Shown in pieces: positions 15,142 through 22,642 of a DNA stretch of 64,000 nucleotides. A program made the translations under genes and the position numbers. The notes under the pieces are model-generated. The model was given only the letters and a program-made list of their open reading frames with translations, ran no database searches and was not told the DNA's origin. Each line of letters begins with the position of its first letter. Position 1 is the first letter of the stretch. The DNA comes from Clostridium fallax (GTDB taxonomy: Bacteria > Bacillota > Clostridia > Clostridiales > Clostridiaceae): assembly GCF_900129365.1 (NCBI RefSeq), contig NZ_FQVM01000006.1, positions 62,001 to 126,000 on the forward strand, written 5' to 3'.

Positions 15142-16044
15142 ATGACAGCAAGAAAATTTAAAACTAATTATTTTTATGCAATCACAGAAAATGGTAGAGG
15201 GGAGCAAAGGTTGGTAAATTTGACTATCATATTTAATCAATTGGTTAAAATACCTCCTCAAGATCGTATATTAATAGAGGGTGAAGGAAATATACAATTA
15301 AAAGAAATTAAGTATAATGAAAAAATAAAAAGATGGTCATTATGCTTTTTGAGGAATAAAATAGATGCTCCATTCATAACGAAGCTAAGTGATAAAACAA
15401 ATCAGGCTGAATCATTAGATGATGATGAATTTGTTGGACAAGAATGTTGTATGCTATATGATGAAAAAAGTAAAATAATAGCATTACAAAATAATAGGGC
15501 TAGTATATCCTTTACTGGAGTTTCACATTTTTTATCTGATTATATTGAAGATAAAATTAATTTATCTGCTATAGTATATAAAGATAAGTATACAGATATT
15601 TCTTATGATGAAAATATAAATTATAAAAGTGTTATAATAGGTTATACTGATATTAAAAAGATATTAGAATTAGATAATATGGAAGATGATGAAAGTATAG
15701 AATTTTTAGCAAAGATAGCTAATAATTTATCTGCAATTAATGGGAAAATAGAATTAAATGTTGGTAGAACAAAAAAATTTTTAGGAAAAGATAGTTTAAA
15801 ATCAATAGTAGATTTTTTTAAAAGAAATAAAGATGTAACTAACACTATAAAAGTTAAAATGGTAGAACATGATAATGTTAGATTAATTGATTTAATTAAT
15901 AATAAAGTTTATGATAATATATCAATAGAGATATCAAAAAATGATCCTAAAACTTTTAATAAAATATTAGCAGCTATGAATATACGTTTAGATGAGGCAT
16001 TAATGAAGACTTTTGATAAATGCAAAAAATTCACTGAAAACTAA
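15142..16044 (+). CDS. Cytosolic protein of a candidate RexA/RexB-like two-gene cassette
   Basis: I do not recognise the family with certainty. The start ATG 15142 has AAAGGA 5 bases upstream; an in-frame ATG at 15115 has no SD. The product (300 residues) is soluble: an N-terminal FYAITENGRGEQRLVNL segment, then IPPQDRILIEGEG, a region WSLCFLRNKIDAPF, an acidic stretch (about 90-100), LYDEKSKIIALQNNRASISFTGVSHFLSDYI (split here only for description), and a C-terminal half rich in Lys/Asp. It is followed after 21 bases by a four-helix membrane protein, a layout like lambda RexA/RexB (sensor plus membrane channel). Own terminators lie on both sides. A role in phage exclusion is inference. Confidence 0.55.
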   Translation: MTARKFKTNYFYAITENGRGEQRLVNLTIIFNQLVKIPPQDRILIEGEGNIQLKEIKYNEKIKRWSLCFLRNKIDAPFITKLSDKTNQAESLDDDEFVGQECCMLYDEKSKIIALQNNRASISFTGVSHFLSDYIEDKINLSAIVYKDKYTDISYDENINYKSVIIGYTDIKKILELDNMEDDESIEFLAKIANNLSAINGKIELNVGRTKKFLGKDSLKSIVDFFKRNKDVTNTIKVKMVEHDNVRLIDLINNKVYDNISIEISKNDPKTFNKILAAMNIRLDEALMKTFDKCKKFTEN

Positions 16045-16065
16045 AAATAACTAGGAGGTAGATCT

Positions 16066-16590
16066 ATGAAATATAAAAAATATTTTAAAAATTTTATGAC
16101 TTATAATATTTTTTTAACTATTATCATTATAATTTTTTATAAACTAAATTATAATGATAAAATAATAAAATATATATTATTTAATACAAGTATAGTAAAA
16201 TTTCAAGATCTACTTACTGTAATAATAACAATTTTATCTATATTTGTTGGTGCAGTGATTACTGTAGCAACAGTTTTAATTTCAATGTGTGATAAAAGAA
16301 TTTTAAAACTTATAAAAAAATATAATAAAGTTAAATACTTAATATCATCTATAAAAATTGCTATATCTACTGGAATTTTAACAATTATTTTCTTGGCAAT
16401 AATATATAGTAATTGTGATTTTAAAATAATATATATTAGATTATGTTTACTGTATATTTCAGGATTTCTTATATATATTTTTATTAAGAGAAGTATGTTA
16501 TTAATTAATTTAGTTATTAAACTTCTAAATAATTCATTTTATAATGATGATACATTAGAACAAGAAGTAAAATTAAAAGATAAACAATAA
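16066..16590 (+). CDS. Four-helix membrane protein paired with the upstream gene (RexB-like layout)
   Basis: The 174-residue protein starts at ATG 16066 behind AGGAGG (16053-16058). It has four hydrophobic segments (about 12-28, 47-72, 92-113, 120-142) joined by Lys-rich loops, and a short acidic/basic C-terminal tail. There is no signal for a transporter or enzyme family. With the cytosolic partner just upstream it could form a sensor/effector pair in which the membrane protein depolarises the cell. Size (174 against 144 residues) and helix number are close to RexB, but no sequence similarity is claimed. Confidence 0.55.
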   Translation: MKYKKYFKNFMTYNIFLTIIIIIFYKLNYNDKIIKYILFNTSIVKFQDLLTVIITILSIFVGAVITVATVLISMCDKRILKLIKKYNKVKYLISSIKIAISTGILTIIFLAIIYSNCDFKIIYIRLCLLYISGFLIYIFIKRSMLLINLVIKLLNNSFYNDDTLEQEVKLKDKQ

Positions 16591-16614
16591 TATAAATTTA
16601 TTTATTGTAATAAA

Positions 16615-16643
16615 AAGAACCTTAAATTAATAAGGTTCTTAAA
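16615..16643. terminator. Terminator after the two-gene cassette
   Basis: AAGAACCTTA (16615-16624), loop AATTAA, TAAGGTTCTT (16631-16640): a perfect 10-bp stem. The T tract is poor on the + strand; the A run before it gives a U tract on the minus strand. Confidence 0.65.
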
Positions 16644-17016
16644 AAATAATAGGGTGTAATCACATACTAAAACTATAAATAATCTTAATTTTTTTGCTGA
16701 GATTTTGTCAACTTTTTTGTGATTTTTTCAAATAAAGTATCCTTCAGCAACTTAGGACTTTTTTCAAACCAAAAGAAATGGATAAGATTTTATAATCTTA
16801 CCCTTCTCTTTTATAGTTTAAATCAATATTCATATAATTCCCTAAAGTTAATGGTATAATAATATTAACAAACTAAATTATATTAATATTATTTTTATAA
16901 AAAGTTATAATCATTAAGTTATTCGAACATATTAATTGTTCCCCATATAAACATTCCATAAAAATTCAACCATTTATATTAATTTCATTTTTAAAAGATA
17001 TATTATTAAGATCCTC
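16644..17016. other. AT-rich non-coding stretch
   Basis: No ORF of note. A small hairpin TAAGATT/AATCTTA lies near 16783-16800. On the minus strand TTGACA near 16710 and TAAGAT 18 bases on could be a promoter running into the end of the four-helix gene; unsupported by any gene. Confidence 0.3.
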
Positions 17017-17047
17017 AAAAAGAATCGGTCCCCCCGATTCTTTTTTT
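17017..17047 (+). terminator. Isolated strong hairpin terminator (copy A)
   Basis: AAAAAGAATCGG (17017-17028), loop TCCCC, CCGATTCTTTTT (17034-17045). A 12-bp perfect stem with a T run and no gene directly before it. Almost the same element recurs at 17563. Confidence 0.75.
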
Positions 17048-17138
17048 GCAAATATCTAATGAATATTTTAATATTATATATCATATTATAGTTGTAAGCA
17101 TACAAACTAATAATATTGTTCTACTTATTAAATCCTAG

Positions 17139-17174
17139 AAAGTCGGTAGTAATATATTCCCCTGCCGACTTTTT
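17139..17174 (+). terminator. Isolated hairpin terminator (copy C)
   Basis: AAAGTCGGTAG (17139-17149) pairs with CTGCCGACTTT (17162-17172), one G-U pair, then TTG. It is preceded by AATCCTAG, a flank shared in part with the hairpins at 17017 and 17563. No gene ends here, so it may close a small RNA. Confidence 0.65.
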
Positions 17175-17199
17175 GTTATAATTAAATAGAGGTGATTCT

Positions 17200-17349
17200 A
17201 TGAAACTTATACAAATAGCTGAAAACAAATATAAGATTATAGATCATAAAGGAAATTTAATTATGGAGTTGGAAGGAAATTTTACAGAAGAACAGCTTCA
17301 GGAACAACTTAGAAATTATCACGAATCTTATATAATAAATAAATCATGA
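17200..17349 (+). CDS. Small protein, 49 aa, unknown function
   Basis: ATG 17200 has GAGGTGAT as SD, and the frame runs to TGA 17347-17349. The product MKLIQIAENKYKIIDHKGNL..., ending RNYHESYIINKS, is soluble with a beta-rich first half and a helical acidic second half (TEEQLQEQL). It lies alone between two isolated terminators. The good SD and normal amino-acid composition speak for a real gene. No family recognised. Confidence 0.5.
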   Translation: MKLIQIAENKYKIIDHKGNLIMELEGNFTEEQLQEQLRNYHESYIINKS

Positions 17350-17562
17350 TTAATTCCATGCTTTATTTATACATGTAATAACTTCTAATATTCAAATAGA
17401 TATTTTAAATGGTTAAATAAAATATTTACAATTATTTATATTTTATGATATAATTGTAAATATACTATATTAATATTTATTTATATAAATATTTCAAAAT
17501 CTAACTGTTTTTATATTAATTAAATCTTTTAAAATTTTGTAAAAATATATTACGGAAATCCT
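17350..17562. other. AT-rich non-coding stretch
   Basis: No supported gene; only A/T-rich sequence before the second isolated hairpin. A 60-codon minus-strand frame here reads across two terminator hairpins and is rejected. Confidence 0.3.
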
Positions 17563-17592
17563 AAAAAAGAATCGGTACCCCGATTCTTTTTT
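17563..17592 (+). terminator. Isolated strong hairpin terminator (copy B, like copy A)
   Basis: AAAAAAGAATCGG (17563-17575), loop TACC, CCGATTCTTTTTT (17580-17592). Stem bases match copy A at 17017 over 12 pairs, and both follow ATCCT. Such duplication without genes suggests two copies of a small non-coding transcript. Confidence 0.75.
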
Positions 17593-17634
17593 ACAAATAG
17601 ATAATTTTCTATAAAGAAATTTATAGTAATACAT

Positions 17635-17668
17635 TATCCTGGAGTAAAATTGCTCTAGGATATTTTTA
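17635..17668 (+). terminator. Isolated hairpin terminator (copy D)
   Basis: TATCCTGGAG (17635-17644) pairs with CTCTAGGATA (17653-17662) with one G-T wobble, followed by TTTTTAT. Fourth isolated hairpin in this 700-bp stretch. Confidence 0.6.
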
Positions 17669-18070
17669 TAATACATCCTTCATATATATTGTTTTAATTT
17701 ATTTTAAGTTCATAATAACTTTTTGCATGCATTAACATTCTTATCATATTTCTTAATTTTAATTATAAAAATATAATTTACATTGTGAATTTAATTTTTT
17801 TCAGTTATATCATTCTTTCCATTTTCAAATTTTTTATTTAAACTCTTATATCAAATCTTTATCGTTTCTATATAATAAATCAATAAAATTTTTCTAAAGT
17901 TATATAATAGTTTTATTTTTCAAAAGGATATTCTTAAACATATACTGCAAATTTATAGTATATTAAAAAAATTAATATTAAACAATATTTATTGGAATTA
18001 TAATCCATAAATGAAGTATAATAAAAATGTAAAGTAGATAATTACTATATTAGATAAATAATAATTTGAT
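17669..18070. other. AT-rich non-coding stretch before the 30-aa ORF
   Basis: No gene supported. TTGGAA (17992-17997) and TATAAT (18017-18022) could be a promoter for the 30-aa ORF, but the spacing of 19 is long. Otherwise I see nothing. Confidence 0.3.
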
Positions 18071-18083
18071 AGGAGGATTTTAA

Positions 18084-18176
18084 ATGAATATTGCTCTTTG
18101 GATTGCGATAGGTGCTACTTTTTTATGCGTTTTTTATGTTTTTGTTGTTAACAATAAAAACGGTAAGAAGAGATAA
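18084..18176 (+). CDS. Very small single-helix membrane protein, 30 aa
   Basis: ATG 18084 lies 8 bases after a perfect AGGAGG (18071-18076). The frame encodes MNIALWIAIGATFLCVFYVF, then a short VVNNKNGKKR tail: one membrane helix with a basic cytosolic end. This is the build of type I toxins (Fst/BsrG-like) and also of small accessory subunits of membrane enzymes. No antisense RNA gene can be proved, though isolated hairpins lie upstream. The strong SD supports translation. Confidence 0.55.
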   Translation: MNIALWIAIGATFLCVFYVFVVNNKNGKKR

Positions 18177-18318
18177 ATTCCAATTTATCAAGTAGATTAT
18201 AATTTTATATTTACACATATGTTAAAAATGTAAACTATTAATTAATATTTAATAAAAAAATTACTACTATTATATATATCTATTATACATATTTATATAG
18301 TAAATATTTTTTTAATAA

Positions 18319-18352
18319 AAATAATTAAAAGACACTTAGTTAAGTGTCTTTT
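18319..18352 (-). terminator. Terminator of the XRE regulator gene
   Basis: AAAAGACACTTA (18327-18338) pairs perfectly with TAAGTGTCTTTT (18341-18352). Read on the minus strand it ends in a U tract and contains the stop codon of the XRE gene. Confidence 0.75.
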
Positions 18353-18776
18353 TTAATTCCAAAAGTTTCTCTACTATTATAATAGAATTTCTATCAGTTA
18401 AAAATCCTTGCTTATATTCAGCTATCACGTATTTTTTATTGAAAAGATATATTGATAGATCTTCATCACTTTTAAAGCCCATATAAGCTCTTATCTTTAA
18501 TAATACATCATCTATTGTTTTTTCACTCATTGTTTTTAAATTTAAATATTTTATGTGATCCACATTGAATAAATTACATATCAACTTGTAATAATTATAC
18601 TTATAAGCAGTGTTTAGAGTTCCTTTTTCTATTTTAGCTAGTGTAGTAGTAGAAATATTTGTTTTAGAAGCTACATATTTTAAAGTCACGTTATTTTTTA
18701 ATCTTAGATTTTTTAACTTTATACCTATTTTTTCTTCCAAGGTATTAAAGTTATCAACTTTAATGTTTGTATGCAT
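18336..18776 (-). CDS. XRE-family HTH transcriptional regulator at the prophage/comM junction
   Basis: Minus-strand gene of 146 residues when started at ATG 18774-18776; the open frame continues upstream to 18866, inside antisense comM. An N-terminal XRE helix-turn-helix (about 15-70) shows KIGIKLKNLRLKNNVTLKYV, then ASKTNISTTTLAKIEKG, the recognition helix region. The C-terminal part (about 85-146) is unassigned. No clear SD lies before ATG 18776, so the start is uncertain. Such proteins act as DNA-binding repressors; here it is the last gene of the prophage side and could be its regulator. Its 5' end coincides with the inferred attachment site. Confidence 0.7.
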   Translation of the reverse strand: MHTNIKVDNFNTLEEKIGIKLKNLRLKNNVTLKYVASKTNISTTTLAKIEKGTLNTAYKYNYYKLICNLFNVDHIKYLNLKTMSEKTIDDVLLKIRAYMGFKSDEDLSIYLFNKKYVIAEYKQGFLTDRNSIIIVEKLLELKKTLN

Positions 18777-19261
18777 GCCCTTGTGGAAACTTTTTGAATT
18801 TTTCAAAGGGGAAACAATGTACTTGTACAGAAAGTGAAAGAAATAAATATTTAAATAAGTTGTCAAAGGCTATAGTCGATAGAATGGATATATTTACAAA
18901 TGTTTCTTATATAGATTTTAGTGAAATGCGGGGGAAAGCTTTAGAAGAATCTTCAGATAAAATAAAAGAAAGAGTTGAAAAAGTTAGAGAAATTCAAAAA
19001 ATAAGATATAAAAATGAAAGGGTAAGTTGCAATTCTCAATTAAATCATAATCAAATTATAAAATATATAAATCTTGATTCAAAAGCAGAAGAAATATTAA
19101 AGCTCTATTGGAAAAAGTGGTCTTTAAGCAATAGAGCAATAGATAAAATTTTAAAATTATCTCAAACAATAAGTGATATGGAAGAAAGTGAAAAAATTTT
19201 TACAAAACATATATACGAAGCTTTTAATTATAGAAAATATGTAAATGGAGAAATCATGTAG
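18776..19261 (+). pseudogene. comM: comM (yifB) Mg-chelatase-like gene, 3' fragment only
   Basis: The frame begins abruptly with CPCGNF...CTCTESE (zinc-binding Cys cluster), then NKYLNKLSKAIVDRMDIF, ESSDKIKERVEKVREIQ and SNRAIDKILKLSQTISDMEE, ending in the conserved HIYEAFNYR. This is the C-terminal third of ComM/YifB, a hexameric AAA+ helicase that helps branch migration in natural transformation. The first two thirds (Walker A/B, about 340 residues) are missing; a TTG at 18767 is no believable start. Order comM-dprA-topA is normal in Clostridium. Most likely split by prophage insertion, with the 5' part beyond the window. Confidence 0.85.
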
Positions 19262-19278
19262 AGGTAAGGGAGAAAGTG

Positions 19279-20331
19279 ATGGATTTTTATAAGCTATGGT
19301 TTGCTAATTTAGATATATCATATAAGGTTAAAAAGGAAATATATACTAATTATTCTGAAGAAAAATGTATATTTTATGACAGAAAAAATATATATTTGAG
19401 AAAAAAAGCAGTTGACAAAAAAATAGATAACATATTAAATGATATTAATGCATCAATAAAAAATATAGTAGAAAAGGAAGATATTAAAGTAGTAGGAATA
19501 AAAGATAGTGATTATCCAAAAAACTTAAAAGAATTAGAGAATCCACCTATATATTTATTTTATAAAGGTAATATAAATATTTTAAATGAGAAAAATAATA
19601 TAGCTATTGTAGGTTCTAGAAGGTGTACTTCTTATGGAGCAGAAGTGACAAAGATTGTATCAAAAAATATTTCAAATAATAATTTAAACATAGTAAGCGG
19701 AGGAGCTTTAGGTATTGATTCTATAGCTCATAAAACTGCTTTAGAAAATAAGGGTACTACCTCAATAGTTTTAGGATGTGGAATCGATGTGATTTATCCT
19801 AAGTATAACAAAAACATATTTAAAGAAGTACTAAAAGATGGCTGTATATTATCAGAATTTCCTATAGGAACTCCACCTATTAGTTATAATTTTCCTATAA
19901 GAAATAGAATAATAAGTGGACTTTCTAGGGCTATAATTATAGTGGAAGGAACTAATAAAAGTGGTTCTATGATTACTGTTAAATATGGCCTAGAACAAGG
20001 AAAAGATATTTTAGCTGTACCTGGTTCTATATTTTCTTCTATGAGTGAAGGGCCTAATAGCTTAATAAAAGATGGAGCTTTAGTTTTAGATTCTATGGAA
20101 GAGTTAAATTCTTATTTTAATTTTTCAAAGATAGGAGAAAAGAACGAAAGTATAGTGGATGGAATAAAAGAAAGAATATTAAAGTTTTTAAAGGATGGAC
20201 CTATGCATATTGATGAAATAATAAGACATATTGATGTTGACACATCTGACATTTATAGGTTATTATTTGAAATGCAATTTGATAATAAGATAATTAGTTT
20301 TTCAGGTAATTATTATGGTAAGATAAATTAG
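19279..20331 (+). CDS. dprA: DNA processing protein DprA
   Basis: The 350-residue protein loads RecA on incoming single-stranded DNA during transformation. ATG 19279 follows AAGGGAGAAAG; an in-frame GTG at 19276 is too close to that SD. A helical N-terminal part (about 1-100) is followed by the Rossmann-like DprA core with VGSRRCTSYG (about 112-121), SGGALGIDSIAH, GCGIDVIYP, SEFPIGTPP, FPIRNRIISGLS and EGTNKSGSMIT, then a C-terminal winged-helix-like DML1-type domain (about 290-350). Intact, in contrast to its upstream partner comM. Confidence 0.95.
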   Translation: MDFYKLWFANLDISYKVKKEIYTNYSEEKCIFYDRKNIYLRKKAVDKKIDNILNDINASIKNIVEKEDIKVVGIKDSDYPKNLKELENPPIYLFYKGNINILNEKNNIAIVGSRRCTSYGAEVTKIVSKNISNNNLNIVSGGALGIDSIAHKTALENKGTTSIVLGCGIDVIYPKYNKNIFKEVLKDGCILSEFPIGTPPISYNFPIRNRIISGLSRAIIIVEGTNKSGSMITVKYGLEQGKDILAVPGSIFSSMSEGPNSLIKDGALVLDSMEELNSYFNFSKIGEKNESIVDGIKERILKFLKDGPMHIDEIIRHIDVDTSDIYRLLFEMQFDNKIISFSGNYYGKIN

Positions 20332-20339
20332 TATTTTAA

Positions 20340-20380
20340 GGGGGTGAATACTCTGAAAAGATATTTTTCAGAGTTTTATA
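20340..20380 (+). promoter_or_regulatory. topA 5' UTR: SD separated from the start by a 10-bp hairpin
   Basis: The only good SD, GGGGGTGA (20340-20347), lies 36 bases before the topA ATG. Between them ACTCTGAAAA (20350-20359) pairs perfectly with TTTTCAGAGT (20365-20374). Folding removes 25 bases and brings SD and ATG to about 11 bases apart. A GTG at 20344 could instead open a 20-codon leader peptide ending inside topA. The hairpin could also act as a terminator or attenuator. Confidence 0.6.
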
Positions 20381-22462
20381 ATGGGTCAAAATCTTGTAAT
20401 AGTTGAATCACCAGCTAAAGCTAAGACAATCGGTAAGTATTTAGGCAAAAATTATGTAGTGGAAGCTTCAATGGGCCATGTAAGAGATTTACCTAAAAGT
20501 CAATTAGGTGTTGATATAGATAATAATTTTAATCCAAAATATATTACTATAAGAGGTAAAGGCGAACTTCTTGATAAATTAAAAAAGCTTGCTAAGAAAA
20601 GTGATAAGGTTTTTCTAGCAACGGACCCTGATAGGGAAGGAGAGGCAATATCTTGGCACTTAGCTTATGCTTTAAAGATTCCAGAGGATAAAAAATGTAG
20701 AATAGTATTTAATGAAATAACAAAAACTGCAGTTAAAAACTCCATAAAAGAAGCTAGAGAAATAAATACTAATTTAGTAGATGCTCAGCAAGCAAGAAGG
20801 GTATTAGACAGATTAGTAGGTTACGAAATAAGTCCACTTCTTTGGAGAAATGTTAAATGGGGTTTAAGTGCTGGTAGAGTTCAATCAGCAGCTCTTAAAT
20901 TAATTTGTGATAGAGAAGAAGAAATTAATAATTTTAAACCTCAAGAATATTGGACTGTAGATTGCAAACTTAAAAAAGCAAATAAAAAATTTGATGTTAA
21001 ATTAGCAACGTATAAAGGTAAAAAATTTGAAATATTTACTGAAGAGGAAGCCAATAAAACAATACAAGAATTAAAAGAAAATGATTTTGTAGTAAGTAAG
21101 GTTAAAAAAGGAGAAAAAACTAAAAATCCATTGCCACCTTTTACTACTAGTACACTTCAACAAGATGCAAGTAAGAAATTAAACTTTATGACAAAGAGAA
21201 CTATGTCAATAGCTCAACAACTTTATGAAGGTGTTGAAATTAAAGGATATGGTACAGTAGGTTTAATAACTTATATGAGAACAGACTCTGTTAGAATATC
21301 AAAAGAAGCTCAGGATAAAGCAGCAGAGTTTATAAAAGAAAGTTATGGAGAAAGTTATGTACCAGAAAGCTTAAGAGTTTATAAGAGTAAGAAAAATATA
21401 CAAGATGCTCATGAAGCTATAAGACCTACTTATATTGAAATAACTCCAGAAATAGCTAAAGATAATCTATCCTCAGAGCAATATAAGTTGTATTCTTTAA
21501 TTTGGAAAAGATTCGTTGCAAGTCAAATGGCTTCTTGTATATTAAACACAAACTCTATTGAAATAAAAAATGGAGATTATAAACTAAGAGCAAATGGATC
21601 TACTATAAAATTTGATGGATTCATGAAAATATATGAATACACAAATGATGAAGATAAAGATGGAATTATATTGCCAGAAATAAAAGAAGAAGAAATTTTA
21701 AAAGAAGATAGTATCTTAGGAAAACAACACTTTACTCAACCACCGGCAAGATATACAGAAGCTTCCTTTGTAAAACTTCTTGAAGAAAAAGGTATAGGAA
21801 GACCAAGTACGTATGTTCCAACTATTTCAACTTTAGTAGATAGAAAATATGTACAAAGAGAAAAGAGAAATTTAATTCCAACAGAACTAGGATTTATAGT
21901 AAACAATATAGTAAGTGAATACTTTAAGCAAATAGTAGATACAGATTTTACTGCAGAGATGGAATTAAAATTAGACTTTGTAGAAGAGGGAAAAGAAAAC
22001 TGGACAGAAATAGTTAAAGAATTTTTTGATCCTTTAAAAGTTTCTATTGAAAAAGCAGAAAAGGAAATATCAAAGATAATTATTGAAGATAAAGTAACAG
22101 ATGTTCCTTGTGATAAATGTGGTAGAATGATGGTTATAAAACATGGGCGTTTCGGTGACTTCTTAGCTTGTCCTGGATATCCAGACTGCCAAAATACAAA
22201 GCCTATAGTTGAAGAAGTAGATGCTCCTTGTCCTTTATGTGGAGGAAAGGTAGTAGTGAAAAAAAGTAGAAAAGGTAGAAAATTTTATGGGTGCTCTAAT
22301 TATCCAGAATGTACTTTTGTAAGTTGGAATGAACCAGCAAAAGAAAAATGTCCAAAATGTGGAGAAATGATGGTTTATAAATATAGCAAAACAAAAGGCA
22401 AATATTTAGAGTGTACTAATAAGGAATGTAAGAATAAGGTTGAATTAAATAACGAAAAATAA
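20381..22462 (+). CDS. topA: DNA topoisomerase I
   Basis: The 693-residue type IA topoisomerase relaxes negative supercoils behind RNA polymerase and replication forks. It has an N-terminal Toprim domain (LVIVESPAKAKTIGKYLG at 5-22; ATDPDREGEAISWHL near 85), the catalytic core with active-site Tyr298 in ITYMRTDSVRIS, the QPPARYTEASFVKLLEEKGIGRPSTY gate region, and three C-terminal Cys4 zinc ribbons (CDKCG, CPLCG, CPKCG). No in-frame standard start lies between the upstream stop (20354) and ATG 20381. It follows dprA as in other Clostridium genomes. Confidence 0.97.
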   Translation: MGQNLVIVESPAKAKTIGKYLGKNYVVEASMGHVRDLPKSQLGVDIDNNFNPKYITIRGKGELLDKLKKLAKKSDKVFLATDPDREGEAISWHLAYALKIPEDKKCRIVFNEITKTAVKNSIKEAREINTNLVDAQQARRVLDRLVGYEISPLLWRNVKWGLSAGRVQSAALKLICDREEEINNFKPQEYWTVDCKLKKANKKFDVKLATYKGKKFEIFTEEEANKTIQELKENDFVVSKVKKGEKTKNPLPPFTTSTLQQDASKKLNFMTKRTMSIAQQLYEGVEIKGYGTVGLITYMRTDSVRISKEAQDKAAEFIKESYGESYVPESLRVYKSKKNIQDAHEAIRPTYIEITPEIAKDNLSSEQYKLYSLIWKRFVASQMASCILNTNSIEIKNGDYKLRANGSTIKFDGFMKIYEYTNDEDKDGIILPEIKEEEILKEDSILGKQHFTQPPARYTEASFVKLLEEKGIGRPSTYVPTISTLVDRKYVQREKRNLIPTELGFIVNNIVSEYFKQIVDTDFTAEMELKLDFVEEGKENWTEIVKEFFDPLKVSIEKAEKEISKIIIEDKVTDVPCDKCGRMMVIKHGRFGDFLACPGYPDCQNTKPIVEEVDAPCPLCGGKVVVKKSRKGRKFYGCSNYPECTFVSWNEPAKEKCPKCGEMMVYKYSKTKGKYLECTNKECKNKVELNNEK

Positions 22463-22466
22463 GGTG

Positions 22467-22518
22467 TTCTCCTATTTCAAATGTCGAAATTAATAAAAAG
22501 ATAGTTGAAATAGGAGAA
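22467..22518. repeat. 14-bp perfect inverted repeat after topA
   Basis: TTCTCCTATTTCAA (22467-22480) and TTGAAATAGGAGAA (22505-22518) with a 24-nt loop. It is not followed by a T tract, so it is a poor classical terminator. It may protect the topA mRNA 3' end or be an operator upstream of codY. Confidence 0.6.
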
Positions 22519-22575
22519 TTATTATGTTAATATAGTCTAGTGAAATAAATAATTTTAAATATTTAAATAATTTAC

Positions 22576-22608
22576 AATTTTCTAAAAATAATAAATTTTC
22601 AGTTACAT
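22576..22608 (+). promoter_or_regulatory. CodY-box-like sequences upstream of codY
   Basis: AATTTTCTAAAAATA (22576-22590) matches the CodY consensus AATTTTCWGAAAATT at 13 of 15 positions. A second, weaker copy AATTTTCAGTTACAT (22594-22608) matches at 11. They lie 35-67 bases before the codY ATG, suggesting autoregulation by CodY in response to branched-chain amino acids and GTP. Confidence 0.55.
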
Positions 22609-22642
22609 AAAGATAAATGGTAATTTTACAAGGGGGAAGTAT

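Larger units (their letters stand above)
1..18775. mobile_element. Prophage, right-hand part (tail, cargo, lysis, accessory genes)
   Basis: Genes from 1 to 14.3 kb form a contractile-tail phage late module in the usual order (sheath, tube, chaperone, tape measure, LysM, hub, baseplate, fibre, holin, amidase). The left part (integrase, early genes, head) lies outside the window. The right edge is inferred: at about 18770-18776 the sequence turns into the 3' third of the chromosomal gene comM, and everything after it is core chromosome. No integrase or left attachment site is visible, so the exact boundary is inference. The 14.4-18.3 kb stretch carries short accessory genes of the kind often found between lysis genes and the attachment site. 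Confidence 0.8.

Noticed and set aside
17494..17676. 60-codon minus-strand ORF
   Set aside because: It reads through two terminator hairpins, is Tyr/Phe/Lys low-complexity and has no SD.
14400..18300. tRNA gene as prophage attachment site
   Set aside because: No cloverleaf-like sequence seen; the comM fragment explains the junction better.
18610..18837. 75-codon plus-strand ORF over the XRE gene
   Set aside because: Antisense to the HTH coding sequence, Phe/Val-rich shadow.
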